Assembly: GCA_014730295.1 (NCBI GenBank) | Contig: WJIN01000279.1 | Coordinates: 1-11,000, forward strand | DNA from: Promethearchaeota archaeon | Lineage (GTDB): Archaea; Asgardarchaeota; Lokiarchaeia; Sigynarchaeales; SOKP01 | Length of the DNA stretch: 11,000 bases | Reading direction: 5' to 3' | Part shown: piece after piece, positions 1 to 6,478 of the stretch | Position numbering within the stretch: the stretch's first letter is position 1 | Layout of the letters: every line of letters starts with the position of its first letter | Notes under the pieces: generated by a model | What the model saw: the letters and a program-made list of their open reading frames with translations, nothing else | Told to the model about the DNA's origin: nothing | The model's database searches: none | Made by a program: the position numbers and the translations under genes

Positions 1-137
1 AAAGGATCTTTATTTGATTGTTGTGTCCACCCATGGGTAGCAACGCGTCCATTTTTATAATCTAAAGCCACAACTAAGTGTTCTGAGCCTATTTTGTTGG
101 ATAGTATGGTGATGTTTTGGGGGGTCTTAATTGCCAT
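1..137 (-). CDS. possible partial or disrupted gene, product unknown (runs off the left edge)
   Basis: Read on the minus strand, the frame is open from an ATG at 137 down to base 1, 45 codons without a stop, and continues out of the window. The peptide has an ordinary protein-like composition, for example LVVALDYKNGRVATHGW near residues 20-36, and third codon positions are A/T-rich like the host genes rather than like the transposase. It overlaps the first seven codons of the transposase, and a stop lies nine bases upstream of the ATG. One reading is a host gene cut by the insertion sequence, with the first few residues contributed by the element; another is a chance open frame. I do not recognise the family. 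Confidence 0.35.
   Translation of the reverse strand, partial: MAIKTPQNITILSNKIGSEHLVVALDYKNGRVATHGWTQQSNKDP
108..112 (+). promoter_or_regulatory. Shine-Dalgarno-like GGTGA before the transposase TTG start
   Basis: GGTGA, the core archaeal ribosome-binding sequence, lies four bases before the TTG at 117. The frame is closed by a TAG at 102-104, so no start further upstream is possible. The site supports TTG as the start actually used, if the gene is intact. Confidence 0.4.
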
Positions 138-1334
138 AAGCGACTAGTTTATAATGGATACAATGAAAGAATTGCTGTCTTAGATAACGGGCTCGGAAGA
201 CATGAGTTCCGCCTCCACCGAAAGAGATGCCCGAAATGTGGTGAGATCAAGCCCGATTACTCGGCGTTATTTCCGAAATATGGTACATATCACGAGAACT
301 ATAAACGTCGAGCTCGGCAACATTATATGAATGGTTTGATGCCCAGTCAGATTAAGAACGTTTTCTGGGTGGACTTTGGGCTTGATATCGCCAAAACCAC
401 GATTGTAAATTGGGTAAATGAAATTCAAGACGAATTAAGAGATTTATTAAAGACGACCCCTGTCCCTTCCAGCGGGTATTGGGGCTACGATGAGCTTCAC
501 ATGCGAATCTCCGGGGAGAGGATGTATACGATTGATACGATTGATATGAACACAGACTTCGTACCTGTTGCCAAGATCTCACCGAATATGGGCAGAGAGC
601 CGGGGCGTAAAGTACTCATGGAAGGGCGGAAGCAGCTCACGTATAAAATAAAGGGGCTCATTAAGGATATGACCACCAATTTGGGAGGGTTGTTCCGAAC
701 GCGAAGTTTTAAACATATAAAGCAGCAGAACTGCTTAACTCACGTGAAATGGGCCGTTTCGAGGCATGTAAAGGCTTTTGCTGGCCTCTCGGAGCATTCG
801 ACAAAACCGATTCCGAAAGAATGGAGATGGTTGCTTGCCAGGTATTACGATGTGATTGACTCTAAGCACCAAACGGACGCCTACATTCAACTCGAAATCC
901 TCCGTTCCATCATTCCCAAGTTAAAGAACAAAAGGAAGCGTCACCTCATTACCGCCTTTAAAACGCTCTCTTCTTCGCTTCCCAAGATTATTGCCCATCA
1001 ACGCGACCCTTGGATGCCCACGACGAATAACCGCCTGGAGGGGCAACATACAATCTACATCTACTACCCTTCATTTAAGCGAAATATGATGACACCTGGG
1101 GGCGCACAGCGCGTCCTCGATTATCGTGTCTTCAAGCACAACTTTCGAAGGTTTCCATCGTACATTAAGGAAGTTTGGGAGAAATACAAGGAGTTCCGCA
1201 TAATTGTATCGACTTCTCCGAATTGGCGAAAGCTCGTAGGGTTCGGAAATTACTTTAAGCACAAATTCATCAAGCTTCACCGATGGGCGGAGAAGTACCG
1301 AGCCGTATGGGTGAAATACTTCGCTTTGATATAA
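117..1334 (+). CDS. DDE-type transposase (MULE/IS256-like fold)
   Basis: This 405-residue protein is a transposase that would cut and rejoin the ends of its own insertion sequence. Residues 6-41 carry a zinc-finger-like region (C6, H7 and CPKCG at 38-42). Residues about 60-110 form a helix-turn-helix DNA-binding segment. The catalytic core follows: YDE with D125; D184 in KDMTTNLGG; then NCLTH (C206, H209), the C..H motif that follows the second Asp in Mutator/IS256-type enzymes; a helical insertion; and TTNNRLEG with E308. D125, D184 and E308 are the proposed catalytic triad. The start is TTG, forced by a stop just upstream. Homologous zinc fingers usually have two CxxC pairs, and the first is missing here, so the gene may be truncated at its 5' end. 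Base composition is near half G+C against about a third in the neighbours, a sign of recent arrival. The exact IS family is not assigned. Confidence 0.85.
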   Translation: MGGLNCHKRLVYNGYNERIAVLDNGLGRHEFRLHRKRCPKCGEIKPDYSALFPKYGTYHENYKRRARQHYMNGLMPSQIKNVFWVDFGLDIAKTTIVNWVNEIQDELRDLLKTTPVPSSGYWGYDELHMRISGERMYTIDTIDMNTDFVPVAKISPNMGREPGRKVLMEGRKQLTYKIKGLIKDMTTNLGGLFRTRSFKHIKQQNCLTHVKWAVSRHVKAFAGLSEHSTKPIPKEWRWLLARYYDVIDSKHQTDAYIQLEILRSIIPKLKNKRKRHLITAFKTLSSSLPKIIAHQRDPWMPTTNNRLEGQHTIYIYYPSFKRNMMTPGGAQRVLDYRVFKHNFRRFPSYIKEVWEKYKEFRIIVSTSPNWRKLVGFGNYFKHKFIKLHRWAEKYRAVWVKYFALI

Positions 1335-1428
1335 AGATTTACCCCTTACAAAGATTTAAAGCCTATCACTAACATTTGTAACTACCCAAAAAATAACACA
1401 AAGATTACATGAAAAAGGGCTAATTTCC

Positions 1429-1440
1429 TCCATTAATGGA
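1429..1440. repeat. 12-bp perfect palindrome TCCATTAATGGA
   Basis: The sequence equals its own reverse complement over 12 bases. It lies between the end of the insertion sequence and the asnS promoter, so it could be an operator-like site, part of the element's right boundary, or chance in AT-rich DNA. Confidence 0.35.
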
Positions 1441-1483
1441 TTATAGTGACATCATGATATTTTCAATCAATATAATCCAAAAG

Positions 1484-1504
1484 AGACATTTTTTTAAAGT
1501 GTCT
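1484..1504. promoter_or_regulatory. asnS promoter: TATA-like box inside an inverted repeat
   Basis: The arms AGACA (1484-1488) and TGTCT (1500-1504) enclose T and A runs that extend the pairing to nine positions, one of them G-T, around a three-base centre. The TTTTTAAAG at 1491-1499 resembles an archaeal TATA box. It lies 27-35 bases before the ATG at 1526, which fits a leaderless or nearly leaderless transcript, and no Shine-Dalgarno site precedes that ATG. A protein binding the repeat would mask the TATA box. This is inferred from sequence only. Confidence 0.35.
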
Positions 1505-1525
1505 ATCACTTTTTTAAATCGAAAT

Positions 1526-2833
1526 ATGACGAATTCAAAACATATCACGATAGAGGAGGCAATTAGCAAATTTCCTGAAGAAAAACAAATTAATCTAAGG
1601 GGATGGGTGTACCGAGAACGAAAATCTAATAAATTTATCTTCCTCGTGCTCCGAGATGAGTCAAGCATAATTCAGTGTGTAATTAAAAAAAATAAAACAC
1701 CTAAATTATTCGAGAAAGCGCAAGATTTAACCATTGAATCGTCTATAAAAATAAGAGGCGAATTACGGGAAGATAGTAGAGCTCCTACTGGTTATGAAGT
1801 AGGAGTTACGGAATTAGAGATTGTCCAAATCGCTGATCCATTTCCAATTACAGAATATCAATCAATTGAATTACTTCTTGAAAATCGTCATTTGTGGTTA
1901 AGGTCACGAAAGATTAATGCCATTCTGAAAATAAGACATACAGTCGTCGGAGCGATTCATGAATTTTTTAGAAAACGGGGATATTTCGAATTCGATGCGC
2001 CAATCTTCCAACCTAGTATGTCAGAAGGGGGTGCAACTTTGTTCAAAGTGGATTATTTTGAGGATATTGTCTATCTAAGTCAATCTTGGCAATTGTACGC
2101 TGAGGCAGGAATATTCTCATTAGGGAAAATTTATAATATGGGTCCTACATTTAGAGCAGAAAAATCAAGTACATCCAGACATCTTTCAGAATTTTGGATG
2201 GCTGAAATGGAAGCCGCATGGATGGAGCTTGATGAGGTTATTGAAGTCGCAAAAGATGAAATACGATTCATTATTAAAGAGGTTATAGATAAAAATAAGA
2301 AAGAACTGGAACTATTAGAACGAGATATTTCAATATTAGAAAACTATGCTCATACAGAATATCCCTCGATTAAATATGCTGAAGCTTTGGAAATTCTAAA
2401 TAATACTTATGATATGAATGTTCCCTGGGGGAAAGATTTGAGAACAATCGAAGAAAAGACATTAGCTGAACATTTTAATGTCCCGGTCGTAGTCAGCCAT
2501 TATCCTACAAAGATAATGGGATTTTATAAACCTCCCAGTGAGGAAAATCCGGAAGAGGCATTATGTTTCGATATGATCGCTCCTGAAGGATATTGCGAAA
2601 TTATCGGTGGATCCCAGAGAAGTTTATCCATTGAAAACATGAAACAAAGATTAGAAGCGGAAGGAGAAGATCCTGGTAAATACCAGTGGTATTTTGACCT
2701 AAGAAGATATGGAAGTGTCCCTCACTCCGGTTATGGTGTAGGGGTTGAAAGAGTAGTTTCATGGATATGCGGTTTGGAAAATATCAAAGATGCTATTCCA
2801 TTTCCCCGTACTATGGACAGAAAAGAACCTTAA
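1526..2833 (+). CDS. asnS: asparaginyl-tRNA synthetase (archaeal type)
   Basis: This cytoplasmic class IIb synthetase charges tRNA-Asn with asparagine using ATP. With the ATG at 1526 it is 435 residues, the usual archaeal length. Residues about 22-105 form the OB-fold that reads the anticodon (LRGWVYRERKSNKFIFLVLRD). The class II core follows: motif 1 around 150-164; EGGATLFKVDYF at 167-178; motif 2 with FRAEKSSTSRHLSEFW at 209-224; APEGYCEIIGGSQR at 352-365; and motif 3 SGYGVGVERVVSW at 401-413 with the ATP-binding Arg 409. The segments EFWMAEMEAAW and IIGGSQR match AsnRS rather than AspRS, and an intact OB-fold argues against the synthetase-derived asparagine synthetase. The frame stays open to an ATG at 1436, but those 30 extra residues resemble no AsnRS N-terminus and overlap the putative promoter. 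gatA-gatB follow after 180 bp. Confidence 0.95.
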   Translation: MTNSKHITIEEAISKFPEEKQINLRGWVYRERKSNKFIFLVLRDESSIIQCVIKKNKTPKLFEKAQDLTIESSIKIRGELREDSRAPTGYEVGVTELEIVQIADPFPITEYQSIELLLENRHLWLRSRKINAILKIRHTVVGAIHEFFRKRGYFEFDAPIFQPSMSEGGATLFKVDYFEDIVYLSQSWQLYAEAGIFSLGKIYNMGPTFRAEKSSTSRHLSEFWMAEMEAAWMELDEVIEVAKDEIRFIIKEVIDKNKKELELLERDISILENYAHTEYPSIKYAEALEILNNTYDMNVPWGKDLRTIEEKTLAEHFNVPVVVSHYPTKIMGFYKPPSEENPEEALCFDMIAPEGYCEIIGGSQRSLSIENMKQRLEAEGEDPGKYQWYFDLRRYGSVPHSGYGVGVERVVSWICGLENIKDAIPFPRTMDRKEP

Positions 2834-3013
2834 TTAACACAATATGACCTTTCTATCTCCAAAATAATCCCTTTTTCAATATTTTAGATTAATAACAGTC
2901 TTTTGAAGCTTTTAGAATGGAAATTTAATCAAATTTTTTAGAAATACTAGACTAATTATAGTAAAGTAAATATACACTATTCAGTCTAAATCATCTAAAA
3001 TTTGGGATAATCA
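2834..3013. other. asnS-gatA intergenic region
   Basis: These 180 bp hold no open frame large enough for the missing gatC (about 95 codons). A short T-tract at 2872-2876 could end asnS transcription. A TATA-like GTAAATATA at 2966-2974 lies about 40 bases before gatA. Confidence 0.5.
2948..2988. promoter_or_regulatory. gatA promoter: TATA-like box flanked by TAGACT / AGTCTA
   Basis: The inverted arms TAGACT (2948-2953) and AGTCTA (2983-2988) flank a TATA-like box at 2966-2974. Transcription would start near 2997-3003, leaving a short leader with a weak GGGAT (3004-3008) before the ATG at 3014. The AGAC/GTCT core is the same as in the arms around the asnS TATA box. Six-base arms 29 bases apart can occur by chance. 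Confidence 0.3.
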
Positions 3014-4498
3014 ATGAATATCAGTGAATACATGGGCTATGAACTAATTGAGAAAATAAAAGCGGAAGAAATCACTACAACAGAGATTTTAGAGTTTATA
3101 TTTCAACAAATAAATCAAACTGAAGATAAGGTACATTCTTTTGTTCATTTAGAGGAAAAAAAAGCATTTAAAAAATCGAAAGAATTAGATTCAAAAATTA
3201 AGAAAGGGAAGGATGTGGGAAGATTATATGGTATACCTATCGCTATTAAAGATTTAATATGTGTTAAAAATAGTCCAACCACATGTTGTTCTGAAATTCT
3301 TAAAGGATATAGACCTCCATATCATGCCACCGTTTCAGAAAAACTGCTTGAGCAAGAAAATGGAATATGTATTGGAAGGACGAATATGGATGAATTCGCC
3401 ATGGGATCCTCAACAGAAAATAGTTGTTATGGTCCTACATATAATCCTTGGGACTTAAATCGCGTTCCTGGAGGTTCAAGTGGAGGTTCAGGAGCTTGTA
3501 TTGCAGCAAGACAATCGATCTTTGCCTTAGGAAGTGATACAGGAGGAAGTATCCGATGTCCCGCATCATATTGCGGTGTTGTAGGATTAAAACCTACCTA
3601 CGGGAGAGTCTCTCGATATGGATTAATAGCTTATGCTAATTCTTTAGATGTGATTGGTCCAATTACTAAATGTGTAAAAGATGCTGCATTGCTTTTAGAA
3701 TTAATAGCAGGTTATGATCAGCTTGACTCGACTACGGTTGAACAGAAAATCGATAAATACACAGAATTTTTAGACACACCAATCGACGGGAAAACGATCG
3801 GTATCCCAAAAGAATTTTTTGGAGAAGGCATTGAACAAGAAGTAAAGCGCAATGTTCAGAGTTCCATTAAAGAACTTGAACAAATGGGAGTGGAAACCAC
3901 AGAGATATCTCTGCCTCATCTAAAATATTCTATTCCAACCTATTATATAATTGCGATGAGCGAGGCGAGTTCCAATCTTGCCCGATTTGATGGTCTAAGA
4001 TATGGAAAAATGGTTAAAGAATTAGATAGAGATATTTTTGAAGCCTTTAGCCATACGAGGGGAGAAAAATTTGGAGAAGAAGTAAGGCGGAGAATCATTC
4101 TTGGAACCTATGCATTATCTGCCGGATATTACAATATGTTTTATATAAAAGCCTTAAAAGTACGGAGCCTAATCAGACAAGACTTTCGAAAAGCATTTGA
4201 TACATGCGACCTAATTGTATCTCCCACCATGCCTACTACCGCCTTTAAAATTGGAGAATTAGTAGATGATCCTTTACAGATGTATTTAATGGATGTCTTG
4301 ACTTGTCCGGTTAATTTAGCCGGATTGCCTGCACTTTCAATCCCATGTGGATTCGATAACCACAGTCTGCCCATCGGGTTTCAGATTATTGGAAATTATT
4401 TCAATGAAAAGGAAATCTTAAATCTTGGATATAAGCTGGAGCAAAAATTAGATATCTATCGTAAAATACCTTCAATAACTAAAAGAGGTGGCAAATAA
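3014..4498 (+). CDS. gatA: Asp-tRNA(Asn)/Glu-tRNA(Gln) amidotransferase subunit A
   Basis: GatA is the glutaminase subunit of GatCAB. It releases ammonia from glutamine and feeds it to GatB, which amidates misacylated Asp-tRNA(Asn) or Glu-tRNA(Gln). The 494-residue protein is a full-length amidase-signature enzyme. The Ser-cisSer-Lys triad is visible as K79 in GIPIAIKD, S155 in VPGGSSGGSG and the nucleophile S179 in GSDTGGSIRCP. Further conserved stretches are GRTNMDEFAMGSS (121-133) and GLKPTYGRVSRYGL (191-204). The start has a weak GGGAT site five bases upstream. The gene ends one base before gatB, so the two are made together. GatC, which normally clamps A to B, is not encoded in this window. 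In archaea GatCAB usually makes Asn-tRNA, since Gln-tRNA is made by GatDE. Confidence 0.96.
   Translation: MNISEYMGYELIEKIKAEEITTTEILEFIFQQINQTEDKVHSFVHLEEKKAFKKSKELDSKIKKGKDVGRLYGIPIAIKDLICVKNSPTTCCSEILKGYRPPYHATVSEKLLEQENGICIGRTNMDEFAMGSSTENSCYGPTYNPWDLNRVPGGSSGGSGACIAARQSIFALGSDTGGSIRCPASYCGVVGLKPTYGRVSRYGLIAYANSLDVIGPITKCVKDAALLLELIAGYDQLDSTTVEQKIDKYTEFLDTPIDGKTIGIPKEFFGEGIEQEVKRNVQSSIKELEQMGVETTEISLPHLKYSIPTYYIIAMSEASSNLARFDGLRYGKMVKELDRDIFEAFSHTRGEKFGEEVRRRIILGTYALSAGYYNMFYIKALKVRSLIRQDFRKAFDTCDLIVSPTMPTTAFKIGELVDDPLQMYLMDVLTCPVNLAGLPALSIPCGFDNHSLPIGFQIIGNYFNEKEILNLGYKLEQKLDIYRKIPSITKRGGK
4485..4490 (+). promoter_or_regulatory. ribosome-binding site of gatB (GAGGTG)
   Basis: GAGGTG lies inside the last codons of gatA, nine bases before the ATG at 4500. 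It decides the gatB start: a GTG at 4488 in the same frame would overlap this site and has nothing upstream. The spacing supports translational coupling of gatA and gatB. Confidence 0.6.
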
Positions 4499-4499
4499 T

Positions 4500-5966
4500 A
4501 TGAAGGGTGAAAAGAATGGAGTAGTTATCGGACTTGAGGTTCATATACAATTAACTAATCTAGAAACAAAACTTTTCTGTAGCTGTAGCAGCGATTATCG
4601 TGGAAAAGAACCGAATACACTCGTATGTCCTATATGTTTAGGATTCCCAGGATCGCTACCTGTAATAAATAAGAAAGCGATAGAATTTGCCACACGATTG
4701 GCGCTCGCGCTAGAGTGCGATATCAATGAAGAATTCTGGTTTTTTCGTAAAAATTATTTTTATCCTGACCTCCCTAAGGGATTTCAAGTGAGCCAGTATA
4801 ACAAGGCTGGCGGGAAAGCTTTTGGAGATCATGGACATATTATTATTCGATCCAATAGTGAAAAGAAAGAAATCTTGCTAAATAGGATCCATCTTGAAGA
4901 GGATCCTGCACGATTAGTACATAAAGGCAGCATTGCCTCCTCACCGTATACATTGGTAGATTATAATCGCTCTGGAGTAACGCTTATAGAAATTGTCACT
5001 GAACCAGTTATAACATCTCCACGAGAAGCTAGAGAATTTCTCAATAATTTGAAATCCGTTATCCAATATACCGGCATCGCTGATCTAGACTTGGAAGGTT
5101 CCGTCCGCGTGGATGCAAATATTTCAATTGAGGGGCATCCGCGTAGCGAGGTAAAAAATATTAACAGTTTTAAAGAAGTAGAGCGGGCCTTAAAGTGGGA
5201 AATAAGACGACAGAAAAATTTAATAAAGCATGGAAAAGAACCTATTCAAGAAACACGCCATTGGGATGATGATCGACGGGTTACAATTGGACTGAGATCA
5301 AAAGAATTTGAAAAGGATTATCGATATTTTCCAGAACAAGATTTGGTTCCAATTGAACTCAATGATGATTTTATTAATAAAGTCAAAGCAGAGCTTCCCG
5401 AAATGCCTAATGTTCGAATGAACCGCTTCCAAAAGGAATATCATTTATCCGAATTCGATTCTGAAATACTTGTGTTGGATAAAAATATTGCGGATTTTTA
5501 CGAAGAAGGCATTCATTCTAAAGCCTATTTTGGAGCTGAGGAATATAAAATGTATTGCAACTGGTTAATGGGAGATATTTCACGATGGCTTAATGAACAT
5601 AATAAAAATATCTTAGAAATAGAGTTAAAACCCGAAGAATTAGCGAATCTTATTGAGAAAATTCAAAACGGAGAAATCACGGGAAAGATCGCAAAATCCT
5701 TTGTTGATAAGCTCATGAAAGGAAAATCGCTTGCGAAAATTATCAAAGAAAGTGGAAAAAAAAGGTTAGCCGATAAAAAAAAACTCAAATCTGTTGTAAG
5801 AGAAGTATTAGAGGAGAATCCCGCGATTATTAAAGATTATAAGGAGAATCCTCGGGCATTGGAAGCTTTAATTGGTAAATGTATGGCAAAAACCCGAGGA
5901 ACAGCGGATCCAGAAATTACACGAAAACTCCTTATCGCAAATATGGATGAATACCTCGAAAATTAA
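4500..5966 (+). CDS. gatB: Asp-tRNA(Asn)/Glu-tRNA(Gln) amidotransferase subunit B
   Basis: GatB binds the misacylated tRNA, activates the side-chain carboxylate with ATP and transfers ammonia delivered from GatA. With the ATG at 4500 it is 488 residues, full length. The N-terminal cradle domain begins VIGLEVHIQL (9-18) and holds a zinc site (C27, C29, C43, C46: FCSC and CPIC). Signatures are YFYPDLPKGFQVSQY (87-101 region), HLEEDPARL (131-139), DYNRSGVTLIEIVTEPV (154-170), EVKNINSFKEVERAL (217-231) and RYFPEQDL (275-282). The rest is the helical domain and the YqeY-like tail (about 370-488) that contacts the tRNA elbow. DYNRSGVTLIEIVTEP is a mild variant of the usual DFNRxGxPLxEIVxEP. A GTG four codons earlier is less likely because the ribosome-binding site overlaps it. 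Confidence 0.96.
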   Translation: MKGEKNGVVIGLEVHIQLTNLETKLFCSCSSDYRGKEPNTLVCPICLGFPGSLPVINKKAIEFATRLALALECDINEEFWFFRKNYFYPDLPKGFQVSQYNKAGGKAFGDHGHIIIRSNSEKKEILLNRIHLEEDPARLVHKGSIASSPYTLVDYNRSGVTLIEIVTEPVITSPREAREFLNNLKSVIQYTGIADLDLEGSVRVDANISIEGHPRSEVKNINSFKEVERALKWEIRRQKNLIKHGKEPIQETRHWDDDRRVTIGLRSKEFEKDYRYFPEQDLVPIELNDDFINKVKAELPEMPNVRMNRFQKEYHLSEFDSEILVLDKNIADFYEEGIHSKAYFGAEEYKMYCNWLMGDISRWLNEHNKNILEIELKPEELANLIEKIQNGEITGKIAKSFVDKLMKGKSLAKIIKESGKKRLADKKKLKSVVREVLEENPAIIKDYKENPRALEALIGKCMAKTRGTADPEITRKLLIANMDEYLEN

Positions 5967-6010
5967 ATCAAGGCTTATTATTCAGAGTAATACTTAGATG
6001 CCTTCTATTA

Positions 6011-6030
6011 AAATTAAGAAATAAAAAAAA
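6011..6030 (-). terminator. T-tract terminator for the roadblock gene
   Basis: On the minus strand the sequence just past the stop codon at 6033 contains eight consecutive T (6030-6023) followed by further T-rich sequence, an archaeal-style terminator. It lies in the 66-bp gap between the convergent ends of gatB and the roadblock gene. Confidence 0.45.
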
Positions 6031-6032
6031 TT

Positions 6033-6386
6033 TTATATTTGTGCCCCAATCGTCTTTGAAGCCGCATCCAGCTTCAAATTGATAATTCCTAGCTTAGCAT
6101 CCACCGTAGTTATAATACATAACACATTCCCCTTGATTTCAGTAAATAGAATCTTTCCATTCTCACTTTCGATAATCGCGTTATTAAATTTCCCTTGTTC
6201 TAATTCTTTCGTAGCTCTCTGAGAAGCTTTTAGAATAAGCGTCACCATAGCGGCTACTGCCTCGGGATCTACCCAGCCAGGCAACGCACTCCCTTTAATA
6301 AGACCAAATTTTTCAATTAATGCAGCTCCATGAACTCCTTTTATAGCTTTAAGACTTTCAAGCACTCCTGATAAATTATCACTCAT
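6033..6386 (-). CDS. Roadblock/LC7 domain protein
   Basis: This small soluble protein of 117 residues consists of a single Roadblock/LC7 (MglB-like) domain: an N-terminal helix (LSGVLESLKAIKGVHG, 5-20), then AALIEKFGLIKGS (21-33), a central helix with LILKASQRATKEL (50-62), and the C-terminal strands IIESENGKILFTEI (71-84) and LCIITTVDAKLGIINLKL (89-106). Such domains dimerise and often act as platforms or activating proteins for small Ras-like GTPases. Asgard archaea carry many. No GTPase gene is in the window, so its partner is unknown. The ATG at 6386 is preceded by GTGAG with a four-base gap; the alternative GTG at 6395 would use that site as its own start. It is convergent with gatB and divergent from the acetyltransferase. 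Confidence 0.85.
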   Translation of the reverse strand: MSDNLSGVLESLKAIKGVHGAALIEKFGLIKGSALPGWVDPEAVAAMVTLILKASQRATKELEQGKFNNAIIESENGKILFTEIKGNVLCIITTVDAKLGIINLKLDAASKTIGAQI

Positions 6387-6395
6387 TCTACTCAC

Positions 6396-6469
6396 GCTTT
6401 ATTTATTCTATAATATTTTAAATATAGTATTAAGTATAAAAATTTTAATATTTCAATCGTATTAAAGAT
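6396..6469. promoter_or_regulatory. divergent promoter region, roadblock gene / acetyltransferase
   Basis: The gap is almost pure A/T. For the minus strand, TATATTTAAAA (6427-6417) is a TATA-like box that would start transcription near 6397. For the plus strand, TATAAAAATT (6436-6445) would start it near 6465. The two boxes are about 10 bases apart, so the two genes could compete for or share factors. Confidence 0.4.
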
Positions 6470-6478
6470 TTGAGATAC

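Larger units (their letters stand above)
105..1410 (+). mobile_element. insertion sequence, boundaries uncertain
   Basis: The element consists of one transposase gene plus flanks. The shift from G+C-richer to AT-rich sequence occurs just after the transposase stop, so the right end is probably between 1340 and 1440. The left end may be at the 5' edge of the transposase or before base 1. Only weak terminal similarity is visible: GGGTAGCAAC at 35-44 against the inverse of GTAACTACCC at 1378-1387 (8 of 10 bases). The short word ACAAAGATT is repeated at 1348-1356 and 1398-1406, with AAAGATTTA also at 1333-1341. No target-site duplication was found. Coordinates are approximate. Confidence 0.5.

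Noticed and set aside
106..124. Programmed frameshift at the TTTTGGGGGG run feeding into the transposase
   Set aside because: The peptides encoded upstream in the other two frames show no missing CxxC pair and soon reach stops, so there is nothing sensible to fuse.
352..1280. Minus-strand open frames of 60-76 codons within the transposase
   Set aside because: They are antisense shadows of a gene with clear transposase motifs and have no start signals.
35..1387. Terminal inverted repeats of the insertion sequence (GGGTAGCAAC / GTAACTACCC)
   Set aside because: Only 8 of 10 bases match, flanking bases do not extend the match, and no target duplication is seen, so it is mentioned but not annotated as a repeat.
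1436..1525. Thirty-codon upstream extension of asnS from an ATG at 1436
   Set aside because: The extra residues match no AsnRS N-terminus, overlap the putative TATA box and inverted repeat, and the ATG at 1526 gives the normal archaeal length.
1526..2833. Archaeal asparagine synthetase paralogue of AsnRS, or AspRS, instead of AsnRS
   Set aside because: The asparagine synthetase paralogue lacks the anticodon-binding OB-fold, which is intact here. The SRHLSEFWMAEMEAAW and EIIGGSQR segments follow AsnRS, not AspRS.
3261..3458. 65-codon plus-strand open frame inside gatA
   Set aside because: It lies in another frame over the amidase catalytic region and has no independent support.
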